NCBI GenBank assembly: GCA_013696905.1
Contig: JACCXP010000275.1
Coordinates: forward strand, 1 to 6,285
Direction of reading: 5' to 3'
Length of the DNA stretch: 6,285 nucleotides
From: Thermoleophilaceae bacterium
GTDB lineage: Bacteria > Actinomycetota > Thermoleophilia > Solirubrobacterales > Thermoleophilaceae
Below, piece after piece: positions 1 through 5,752 of the stretch. Below the pieces are notes generated by a model. It searched no databases. It was not told where the DNA came from and worked only from the letters and a program-made list of their open reading frames with translations. The position numbers and the translations under genes were made by a program. The first letter of the stretch is position 1, and every line of letters begins with the position of its first letter.

Positions 1-32
1 GTGGTGCGCGACGCGCGTTGACGCCGGCGCAT
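1..32 (-). CDS. Possible next gene of the cluster, N-terminal fragment only (unknown product)
   Basis: An ATG on the minus strand at 32-30 opens a frame with no stop to the window edge. The ten visible residues read MRRRQRASRT. It lies 23 bp beyond the crtB stop on the same strand and is preceded by TGGGAGAG (minus strand, 40-33), a purine-rich Shine-Dalgarno-like run, although it sits closer to the ATG than is ideal. The strongly basic start would fit the cytoplasmic end of a membrane protein or simply GC-rich coding bias. Another carotenoid gene is a reasonable guess from context, but nothing in ten residues identifies it. A chance ATG in the crtB downstream region remains quite possible. 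Confidence 0.35.
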   Translation of the reverse strand, partial: MRRRQRASRT

Positions 33-55
33 CTCTCCCAGCGCGTCCGCTCAGC

Positions 56-865
56 TCAGGCCGCCAGGCCGCGGCGCGCCGCGATCGCCAGTTTGCGGCG
101 CCGTGAGACGACCGCACGGCCCGCGCGCTCGCCGTAGCCCTCGCGCTCGATCTGGCGCAGGATCTCGCGGTACATCACCGCGGCCGCGGCGACCGCGCGG
201 CGCCCGTGCAGGAGCGCCGGGATGCCCGTCATGCCCTCGTCGTAGAGCGCGTCTGCCCGGGCGATCTGGTCGCGCAGCAGGGACTCGCGGCGCCCGGGCG
301 CGGCAGGGCCGAGACGGGAGAGCGTGTCGGCGGCGAGGTACACCCGCCCGCCGGCGAGGTCTTCGTCGATGTCGCGCAGGATGTTCGTGCGCTGCATCGC
401 CATCCCGAGCGCCGCGGCCTGGCGACGCGCGCCGGCGTGCCGCGTGCCGAGCACCGCCGCCATCACCACGCCGACTGTGCCCGCGACGCGATAGCAGTAG
501 CGGTCGAGGTCCTCCTCCGTGCCGATCGGGGCGCCGGCGAGGTCGTCGCGCATGCCGCGGCAGAAGTCGAGCACGGCGTCGCGCGGGAGCGTGTGACGGC
601 TCGCGAGCTGCTCCAGCACCACGACCTCGCGCGAGTCGGCGGGGCGTCCGTAGGCCCACGACTCGACCGCGTCGAGGCGCCCGGGCGCCGCCGGGTCGGC
701 CTCGTCCACCAGGTCGTCGAGCGTGCGGAAGACGAGGTAGAGCAGGTAGACGTCGTCGCGCAACCCGCGAGGCAGCAGGCGGCAGGCGATCGCGAACGTG
801 CGCGCGACGCGTCGCGTGGTCGCGCGGGCCTCGGGCACGAGCCCGTCACGCCGCGACAGCAGCAC
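56..865 (-). CDS. crtB: Phytoene synthase (CrtB, squalene/phytoene synthase family)
   Basis: This 269-residue protein should catalyse the first committed step of C40 carotenoid synthesis: head-to-head condensation of two geranylgeranyl diphosphates to phytoene through prephytoene diphosphate, with Mg2+. Both Asp-rich substrate-binding motifs are visible. The first is D50-D51-L-V-D54, after the Y43-LVFR stretch. The second is QRTNILRDIDED (158-169, D165 and D169), followed by GGRVYL. The YCYRVAGTVG block (123-132) is also typical. The length is slightly short of common CrtB proteins (about 280-310), mostly at the C-terminus. One mild deviation is A178 where the family usually has Pro after GR-x-YL. 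The start is GTG at 865, chosen because GAGGAGG lies just upstream (minus strand, 875-869); an in-frame GTG at codon 10 has a poorer upstream region. The gene overlaps the crtI end by 20 bp, implying translational coupling. A squalene or diapophytoene synthase is possible but less likely next to this desaturase. Confidence 0.95.
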   Translation of the reverse strand: MLLSRRDGLVPEARATTRRVARTFAIACRLLPRGLRDDVYLLYLVFRTLDDLVDEADPAAPGRLDAVESWAYGRPADSREVVVLEQLASRHTLPRDAVLDFCRGMRDDLAGAPIGTEEDLDRYCYRVAGTVGVVMAAVLGTRHAGARRQAAALGMAMQRTNILRDIDEDLAGGRVYLAADTLSRLGPAAPGRRESLLRDQIARADALYDEGMTGIPALLHGRRAVAAAAVMYREILRQIEREGYGERAGRAVVSRRRKLAIAARRGLAA

Positions 866-2297
866 GATCCTCCTCGATCAGCTTGGTCGTTATCTCTGCG
901 CCGAGCAGCACGCCGGGGATGCCGGCGCCCGGGTGCGTGCCCCCGCCCACGTAGTAGAGCCCGCCGACCCGGCGGTCGCGATTCGGCTGCCGGAAGTAGG
1001 CCGACTGGTGCAGTGTCGGCTCGGTCGCGAACGCGTTGCCGTCGACCGCGCCGAGCTCGCGCTCGAAGTCCGCCGGGGTCATGCGGTGCTCGACCCGCAC
1101 CGAGGCCTCGAGCCCCGAGAGCCCGAAGCTCGCCTCGAAGTCGGCGAGCAGCCGGTCGCGCAGGCCGTCGGCGGCCGCTCGCCAGTCGATCCCCGAGCGC
1201 AGGTTGGGCACGGGCAGCAGCACGTAGAGCGAGTCGCCGCCGGCAGCGGCCATCCCGGGCTCGCTGCGCGATGGCGCGTGGATATAGGTCGAGAAGGTGC
1301 TCGGCAGCTCCCCGGAGCGCGTCACCGCGGTGATGAAGTCGCGGTAGCCGTGGCCGACCAGCAGCGTGTGGTGCAGCAGCTTCGGAAACGTGCGATCGGT
1401 GCCCAGGAAGAGCAGAAAGGCGGACATCGTCGGCGTCGCCCGCAGCCTCGGCGTCGGGCGCCCCAGTAGCTCGTGGGTACCGAGCACGTCGGCGTTCGAG
1501 ACCACGACGTCGGCGGCGATCCGCTCGCCTCCCGCGAGCACGACGCCGCTGACGCGCCCGCCCGAGCGCTCGATCCGCTCCACGCGGGCGCCGCAGCGGA
1601 CGTCGAGCGGGCGGGCCATCGCCTCCACCAGCGAGTAGGTGCCGCCGCCTGAGTACCAGGCGCCGTCGAGGATCTGGAGGTAGACGAGCGCGCCGTAGAT
1701 CGCCGGCACGCGGAACGGGTCCCCGCCGATGAAGAGCGAGTGGAAGGAGAACGCCTCGCGCACACGCGGGTGCTCGAAATGGCGACACACGAACCGATAC
1801 AGGGGCAGCGCCGCGCCGAGCTTGAGCATCGAGGGCGTGAACGCGGCCAGGTCGCGCGCACGCAGGAAGGGGCGGCGGCCGGCGTCGAGTATGCCCTGCT
1901 CGTAGATCGGCTTGAGCGCGGCCATGAAGCCGTCGAAGCTCGCGGCGTCGCGCGTCGAGAAGCGGGCGATCTCCTGTTTCATCCGCTCGCGGTCGGACGA
2001 GAAGTCGAGGTGGCGCTGCTCGCCCGCCCAGAAGATGCGGTAGTGGGGGTCGAGCGGGCGCAGCTCGACCTCTGAGCGCAGGTCGAGCCCGCCGGCGGCG
2101 AACGCCTCCTCGAGCACCCACGGCATCGTGATCAGCGACGGCCCCGTGTCCCAGGTGTAGCCCGCGTCCTTGATCTGGTAGGCGCGCCCACCCGGGCGCT
2201 CGCGCCGCTCGAGCACCGTGACCTCGTGGCCGCGTCCCTGGAGGCGCAGCGCCGCGGCAAGGCCCCCCAGCCCCGCGCCGATCACGACGGCCCTCAT
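846..2297 (-). CDS. crtI: Phytoene desaturase (CrtI-type, FAD-dependent)
   Basis: This 483-residue flavoprotein should introduce double bonds into phytoene, giving neurosporene or lycopene depending on the number of steps, probably at the membrane surface. The N-terminus is a Rossmann FAD site: VVIGAGLGGLAAA with G7, G9 and G12, the ribose-binding acid E30, then PGGRAY (35-40) and the DTGPS block at 50-54. The middle holds the usual CrtI substrate domain, including FIGGDPFRVPAIYGAL and the WYSGGGTYSLVEAM segment. The C-terminus carries the carotenoid desaturase signature, YYVGGGTHPGAGIPGVLLGA (448-467). The length is normal for the family. The ATG start is 15 bp after the leuS stop. AGGGG overlapping that stop is 12 nt away, so start signals are weak and reinitiation from leuS is plausible. 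The partner crtB directly downstream supports phytoene rather than another carotene or diapophytoene as substrate. The step number cannot be read from sequence. Confidence 0.94.
   Translation of the reverse strand: MRAVVIGAGLGGLAAALRLQGRGHEVTVLERRERPGGRAYQIKDAGYTWDTGPSLITMPWVLEEAFAAGGLDLRSEVELRPLDPHYRIFWAGEQRHLDFSSDRERMKQEIARFSTRDAASFDGFMAALKPIYEQGILDAGRRPFLRARDLAAFTPSMLKLGAALPLYRFVCRHFEHPRVREAFSFHSLFIGGDPFRVPAIYGALVYLQILDGAWYSGGGTYSLVEAMARPLDVRCGARVERIERSGGRVSGVVLAGGERIAADVVVSNADVLGTHELLGRPTPRLRATPTMSAFLLFLGTDRTFPKLLHHTLLVGHGYRDFITAVTRSGELPSTFSTYIHAPSRSEPGMAAAGGDSLYVLLPVPNLRSGIDWRAAADGLRDRLLADFEASFGLSGLEASVRVEHRMTPADFERELGAVDGNAFATEPTLHQSAYFRQPNRDRRVGGLYYVGGGTHPGAGIPGVLLGAEITTKLIEEDRAAVAA
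866..877 (-). promoter_or_regulatory. crtB ribosome-binding site inside the crtI 3' end
   Basis: On the minus strand the bases before the crtB GTG read CGAGGAGGATC, a near-perfect Shine-Dalgarno (GAGGAGG) ending 3 nt before GTG. The effective spacing is longer if the upstream GAGG pairs. These bases also encode the Glu-Glu-Asp near the CrtI C-terminus, so they serve both genes. This site decides the crtB start. Confidence 0.75.
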
Positions 2298-2312
2298 CGC
2301 GAGCGCGCGCCC

Positions 2313-4751
2313 CTACCTGACGACGAAGTTGACGAGCTTGCCCGGCACGACGACGGTCTTGACGATCTCGGCCCCGTTCACGTGCGCGAGCACCTTCTCC
2401 GAGTCGCGCGCGAGGCGCTCCTGCTCGCCCTGCGAGGCGCTCGCGGGCATCTGGATGCGGTCGCGCAGCTTGCCGTTCACCTGAACCGCCACCTCGACCG
2501 TGGTCGAAGCGAGCAACGCGGGATCGGCGTCGGGCCAGGGCTCTTCCCAGACCCGCCGACCCGTGATCAGCTCGTAGACCTCGGAGCCGAGGTGCGGCGC
2601 GAAGGGAAAGATCAGCGACGCGGCGGTGGCGACCCCGAAGCGCAGCTCGGCCTCGCCCTCGGGCGACCCGTACAGCGACTCCTTCTCGCGGTAGATGTCG
2701 TTGACGAGCTCGATCACCGCGGCGATCGCGGTGTTGAAGGCGAAGCGCTCGCGCAGGTCGGTCGTCACCTTGGCGATCGCCCAGTGCGCCTTTCGCATCA
2801 CCGGCGAGCGACTCGCGCCGACGCCACCTGCGCCGGCCGCTCCGCCGCTCCGCTCGGCCACCTCGACGGCGACCCGCCACAGGCGCGAGAGGAAGCGGTG
2901 GATGCCCCCTACGCCCTCGTCCGACCAGTCGGCGTCTTGTGCCGGCGGTGCGATGTAGAGGATGTAGCAGCGCGCGCTGTCGGCACCGTAGGGCTCGATC
3001 ACCTCGCGCGGCGAGATCACGTTGCCGCGCGACTTCGACATCTTCGCCCCGTCGCGCGTGATCATGCCCTGCGTGAAGAGGTTGGCGAAGGGCTCCTGCA
3101 CGTCGAGCAGGTCGAGATCCGCGAGCGCCTTGGTGAAGAAGCGCGCGTACATGAGGTGGAGGATCGCGTGCTCGACGCCGCCGATGTACTGGTCGACCGG
3201 CATCCAGGCGCCGAGCGTCGCGCGATCCCAGGGAGCCCGGTCGTTGCGGGCGTCGCAGTAGCGCAGGAAGTACCAGGATGAGTCGACGAAGGTGTCCATC
3301 GTGTCGGTCTCGCGGCGCGCCTCGCCGCCGCAGGAGGGGCACTCGGTGCGCACCCACTCCTCCGCCCCGGCGAGCGGCGAGCGCCCCTTCGGCGCGTAGT
3401 CCTCGACGTCGGGCAGCGCAACCGGGAGCTGGTCGTCCGGCACGGGCACCAGCCCGCAGCGGTCGCAGTGCAGGATCGGGATCGGGCATCCCCAGTAGCG
3501 CTGCCGCGAGAGCAGCCAGTCGCGCAGCCTGTAGTTGACCGCCTGCTCGCCCTTGCCGTCGCCCGCGAGCCACTCGACTATCTGCGCGAACGCCTCGCGA
3601 TTGTGCAGGCCGTCGAAGCGCCCTGAGTTGACCATCGGCCCGTCGCCCGTCGAGGGAAGCTCACCGCTCTCGACCACGCGCCGGATCTCGAGCCCGAAGC
3701 GCCGCGCGAACTCGAAGTCGCGCTCGTCGTGCGCCGGCACGGCCATGATCGCACCGGTGCCGTACTCCATCAGCACGTAGTCGGCCACGAACATCGGGAT
3801 CTGCTCGCCGTTGACCGGGTTCGTGACCGTTTGCCCGAGCGCGACGCCCGTCTTCTCGCGGCCCTCGTCGCCGCGCTCCTCGTTGGACTCGCGCGCCGCG
3901 CTGTTCACGTAGTCGCGCACCTCCGGCGCGTCGTTCAGGCGCAGGACGTCCGGGTGCTCGGGCGCCATCACGAAGAAGGTGGCGCCGAAGAGCGTGTCGG
4001 GGCGTGTCGTGAAGACGCGGTAGTCGGTCCCGAGCGCCTCGCAGCGAAAGCTCACCTCGGCGCCGCGCGAGCGGCCGATCCAGTTGCGCTGCATCGTGAC
4101 GACGTGCTCCGGCCAGTCGACCGTCGCGAGGTCGTCGAGCAGACGGTCGGCGTAGTCGGTGATCTTGAAGAACCACTGCTCGAGCTGGCGTATCTCGACG
4201 GGCGTGCCGCAGCGCTCGCAGACGCCGTCCTTCGCCTGCTCGTTGGCGAGCACCGTCTCGTCCTTCGGGCACCAGTTGACAGCGGCCTGCTTGCGGTAGG
4301 CGAGGCCGCGCTCGAAGAGGCGCAGGAAGATCCACTGCGTCCAGCGGTAGTACTCGGGCTCGTGTGTCGCGAACTCGCGCGACCAGTCGATCGAGATGCC
4401 CCAGGAGCGGAACTGCTCGCGGAACTGGGCGATCGAGGCCTCGGTGGAGGCGCGCGGGTGCTGGCCGGTCGCGATCGCGTGATTCTCGGCCGGCAGCCCG
4501 AAGGCGTCGTAGCCCATCGGGTGCAGCACGCGCATGCCGCTTCGGCGACGGAAGTGGGCCAGCGCGTCGCCGACCGAATAGACCTTGAGGTGCCCGATGT
4601 GTGGCTCGCCGGAGGGGTAGGGCAGCATTTCGAGCACGTAGGACTTCGGCCGCTCGTCGGGCTCGTTCGAGACCTCCCAGGTGCGCTCCGCGGCCCACAG
4701 GCGCTGCCACTTGGCCTCGATCGCCCGCGGGTCGTAGCGCTCCGTGCTCAT
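2313..4751 (-). CDS. leuS: Leucyl-tRNA synthetase
   Basis: This 812-residue cytoplasmic class Ia synthetase charges tRNA-Leu with leucine. The ATP-binding HIGH motif is H51-I-G-H54 and the second signature is K570-M-S-K-S574. The N-terminal zinc module shows C161, C178 and C181 in a WCPKDETVLANEQ context. The CP1 editing domain is present: the threonine-rich TTRPDT (248-253) and the editing aspartate D342 in AVPAHDERD, which correspond to the E. coli T252 and D345 regions, so proofreading of mischarged tRNA should be intact. A second four-Cys set (C429, C432, C471, C474) flanks the region before the DTMDTFVDSSW block. The tail has the anticodon-binding and C-terminal domains, ending VVVPGKLVNFVVR. 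A Gly/Ala-rich linker around residues 655-670 is the only low-complexity patch. Length is normal for bacteria (about 800-880). The ATG has no clear Shine-Dalgarno, but TAACCT lies 7 nt upstream. The upstream BKACE gene is 42 bp away. Confidence 0.98.
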   Translation of the reverse strand: MSTERYDPRAIEAKWQRLWAAERTWEVSNEPDERPKSYVLEMLPYPSGEPHIGHLKVYSVGDALAHFRRRSGMRVLHPMGYDAFGLPAENHAIATGQHPRASTEASIAQFREQFRSWGISIDWSREFATHEPEYYRWTQWIFLRLFERGLAYRKQAAVNWCPKDETVLANEQAKDGVCERCGTPVEIRQLEQWFFKITDYADRLLDDLATVDWPEHVVTMQRNWIGRSRGAEVSFRCEALGTDYRVFTTRPDTLFGATFFVMAPEHPDVLRLNDAPEVRDYVNSAARESNEERGDEGREKTGVALGQTVTNPVNGEQIPMFVADYVLMEYGTGAIMAVPAHDERDFEFARRFGLEIRRVVESGELPSTGDGPMVNSGRFDGLHNREAFAQIVEWLAGDGKGEQAVNYRLRDWLLSRQRYWGCPIPILHCDRCGLVPVPDDQLPVALPDVEDYAPKGRSPLAGAEEWVRTECPSCGGEARRETDTMDTFVDSSWYFLRYCDARNDRAPWDRATLGAWMPVDQYIGGVEHAILHLMYARFFTKALADLDLLDVQEPFANLFTQGMITRDGAKMSKSRGNVISPREVIEPYGADSARCYILYIAPPAQDADWSDEGVGGIHRFLSRLWRVAVEVAERSGGAAGAGGVGASRSPVMRKAHWAIAKVTTDLRERFAFNTAIAAVIELVNDIYREKESLYGSPEGEAELRFGVATAASLIFPFAPHLGSEVYELITGRRVWEEPWPDADPALLASTTVEVAVQVNGKLRDRIQMPASASQGEQERLARDSEKVLAHVNGAEIVKTVVVPGKLVNFVVR

Positions 4752-4758
4752 GCCGACG

Positions 4759-4764
4759 AGGTTA
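4759..4764 (-). promoter_or_regulatory. Candidate -10 box (TAACCT) for a leaderless leuS transcript
   Basis: On the minus strand TAACCT matches the actinobacterial -10 consensus TANNNT and is followed by 7 nt and then the leuS ATG. Transcription starting 7-8 nt below the box would begin at or next to the ATG. I see no ribosome-binding site between the box and ATG, which fits a leaderless start. No convincing -35 hexamer lies 16-19 nt upstream, so this stays a candidate. Confidence 0.4.
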
Positions 4765-4783
4765 CTGCGGGGCCCGTCCCCGC

Positions 4784-4803
4784 CGGGCGCCGCTCAGCGC
4801 CCG
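4784..4803 (-). other. Short inverted repeat over the BKACE stop codon
   Basis: CGGGCGC (4784-4790) and GCGCCCG (4797-4803) form a perfect 7-bp GC stem with a 6-nt loop. The loop contains the stop codon of the BKACE gene (4794-4796). There is no T-run downstream on the minus strand, so it is not a canonical intrinsic terminator. In such GC-rich DNA a stem of this size can arise by chance. If real, it could slow or reduce read-through between the BKACE gene and leuS. Confidence 0.3.
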
Positions 4804-5708
4804 CGCAGGCCCAGGATCTCGCGCGCCTCGCCCGCGCTCGCGGGCTGGCGGTCGAGCAGTCGCGCGAGTGCCGTCGCCTTCTCCACGAGCGCCGCGTTCG
4901 ACTCGGCGCGCTCGTCGAGCGACACGCGCAGGTTGTCCTCGAGCCCGACGCGTACGTGGCCGCCCATCATCAGCGCGCTCGCCGCCATCTGGAACTCGGC
5001 CGGATAGCCGACGCCTGCGGCAGACCACGTGAAGGAGTCGCCGAAGAGCCCCCGCGCCGTCTCGAGCATGTGCGTGAGCTGCCCGAGCGTTGCGGCGTTC
5101 GCGCCGAGCACGCCGAGCACGAACTGGATGTGCATCGGCTCGTCGAGCTTGCCCTCGTCGAGCAGGTAGCGCAGGTTGTATAGGTGCCCGACGTCATAGG
5201 CCTCGAACTCCGGCTTCGAGCCGGCCTCGCGGAACAGCTCGCCGAGGCGCTCCATGTCGGCGAACGTGTTGCGGAAGACGTAGTCGCGCGTCGACTCGAG
5301 GTACTCCGTCTCCCACTCGGCCATCTCGGGTCGGGGGCGCACCTTGAAGATGCCGAAGTTGATCGAGCCGGAGTTGAAGCTCGCCATCTCGGGCCGAAGC
5401 TCCGTGACGACGCGGGCGCGCTCGTCGAGGGTCATCCGTGCGCCGCCCCCGCTCGTCGGCTGCACGATCGCCTCGCAGCGCTCGCCGATCCCGTCGAGCA
5501 CCTCGCGGAACAGCTCGAGGTCGGCGGAGGGCTCGCCCGTCTCGGGATCGCGCACGTGGATGTGCACGACCGCCGCGCCGGCGGCGTTCGCCTCGACCGC
5601 CGAGTCGATGATCTGCCGGGGCGTGATCGGGATCGCCTCGCTCTGGCCGGGCACGCTCATGCCGCCGGTGATCGCGCAGGAGATGAAGACCTTGGCGGGA
5701 TCGGCCAC
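4794..5708 (-). CDS. BKACE-family (DUF849) beta-keto acid cleavage enzyme, Kce-like
   Basis: This 304-residue protein belongs to the Zn-dependent TIM-barrel family whose founding member, Kce, converts 3-keto-5-aminohexanoate plus acetyl-CoA to acetoacetate and 3-aminobutyryl-CoA. Related members use other beta-keto acids. The zinc ligands are visible as H49 and H51 in VVHIHVRD and E257 in VGLEDN, with D258 and R253 at the Kce-like spacing. S85 in QPTSGGG matches the substrate-binding Ser, and FNSGSINFG (110-118) is the usual phosphate-side block. Where Kce has TGAE, this protein has T14-G-G-M17, so the Kce glutamate is not kept and the substrate probably differs. Length is normal. The GTG start is supported by AAGG 7 nt upstream. 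The gene heads the minus-strand cluster, 42 bp before leuS. No lysine-fermentation (kamA/kdd) genes are in view, so annotation as Kce itself is not justified; family assignment is firm, substrate unknown. Confidence 0.92.
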   Translation of the reverse strand: MADPAKVFISCAITGGMSVPGQSEAIPITPRQIIDSAVEANAAGAAVVHIHVRDPETGEPSADLELFREVLDGIGERCEAIVQPTSGGGARMTLDERARVVTELRPEMASFNSGSINFGIFKVRPRPEMAEWETEYLESTRDYVFRNTFADMERLGELFREAGSKPEFEAYDVGHLYNLRYLLDEGKLDEPMHIQFVLGVLGANAATLGQLTHMLETARGLFGDSFTWSAAGVGYPAEFQMAASALMMGGHVRVGLEDNLRVSLDERAESNAALVEKATALARLLDRQPASAGEAREILGLRGR

Positions 5709-5714
5709 GACCGG

Positions 5715-5720
5715 ACCTTA
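5715..5720 (-). promoter_or_regulatory. TAAGGT upstream of the BKACE GTG: -10 candidate and/or AAGG ribosome-binding site
   Basis: On the minus strand TAAGGT fits TANNNT and ends 6 nt before the GTG start. It also contains AAGG, 7 nt from the GTG, which is a usable Shine-Dalgarno. The two readings exclude each other: as a -10 box it gives a leaderless mRNA, as a ribosome-binding site it needs a promoter further upstream, inside or beyond the divergent ankyrin gene start. No clear -35 hexamer was found. Confidence 0.4.
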
Positions 5721-5736
5721 GTGCTGCCCGCCGATC

Positions 5737-5742
5737 TATGAT
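5737..5742 (+). promoter_or_regulatory. Candidate -10 box (TATGAT) for the ankyrin-repeat gene
   Basis: TATGAT differs from TATAAT at one base and stands out in GC-rich surroundings. It ends 10 nt before the ATG at 5753, so a transcript starting 6-8 nt below it would have an untranslated leader of only about 2-4 nt. No Shine-Dalgarno lies between it and the ATG. No convincing -35 hexamer is seen at 16-18 nt spacing. It sits in the 44-bp region shared with the divergent BKACE gene. Confidence 0.45.
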
Positions 5743-5752
5743 CGCGCCGCCC

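Larger units (their letters stand above)
5709..5752. promoter_or_regulatory. Divergent intergenic region between the BKACE and ankyrin genes
   Basis: These 44 bp hold the start signals for both directions: TAAGGT on the minus strand (5715-5720) and TATGAT on the plus strand (5737-5742). The two boxes are 16 bp apart, so the polymerase footprints would overlap and one promoter could interfere with the other. I see no obvious palindromic operator. Confidence 0.5.

Noticed and set aside
836..838. Alternative crtB GTG start at codon 10, just after the crtI stop region
   Set aside because: The bases before it lack a good Shine-Dalgarno, whereas the GTG at 865 is preceded by GAGGAGG.
463..3573. 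A 1036-residue open frame on the minus strand running across crtB, crtI and leuS
   Set aside because: It is out of frame with three well-recognised genes and its translation is mostly Arg/Ala/Gly low complexity, typical of a shadow frame in GC-rich DNA.
4769..4781. GGGG/CCCC inverted repeat upstream of leuS
   Set aside because: The stem is only 4 bp with a 5-nt loop and is expected by chance in this composition.
4752..4793. T-box riboswitch or leader peptide controlling leuS
   Set aside because: The spacer is only 42 bp, far too short for a T-box, and there is no run of Leu codons in a short upstream frame or a T-run terminator.
3729..5183. A 484-residue open frame on the plus strand opposite leuS and the BKACE gene
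   Set aside because: It is antisense to two confident genes, has no recognisable motif, and such long antisense frames are common when third codon positions are nearly all G/C. The same applies to the plus-strand frames at 206-1333 and 2226-3281.
5738..5740. Upstream in-frame ATG for the ankyrin protein
   Set aside because: It lies within the TATGAT box, has no ribosome-binding site, and would add only five residues (MIAPP) unlike an ankyrin start. It cannot be excluded.
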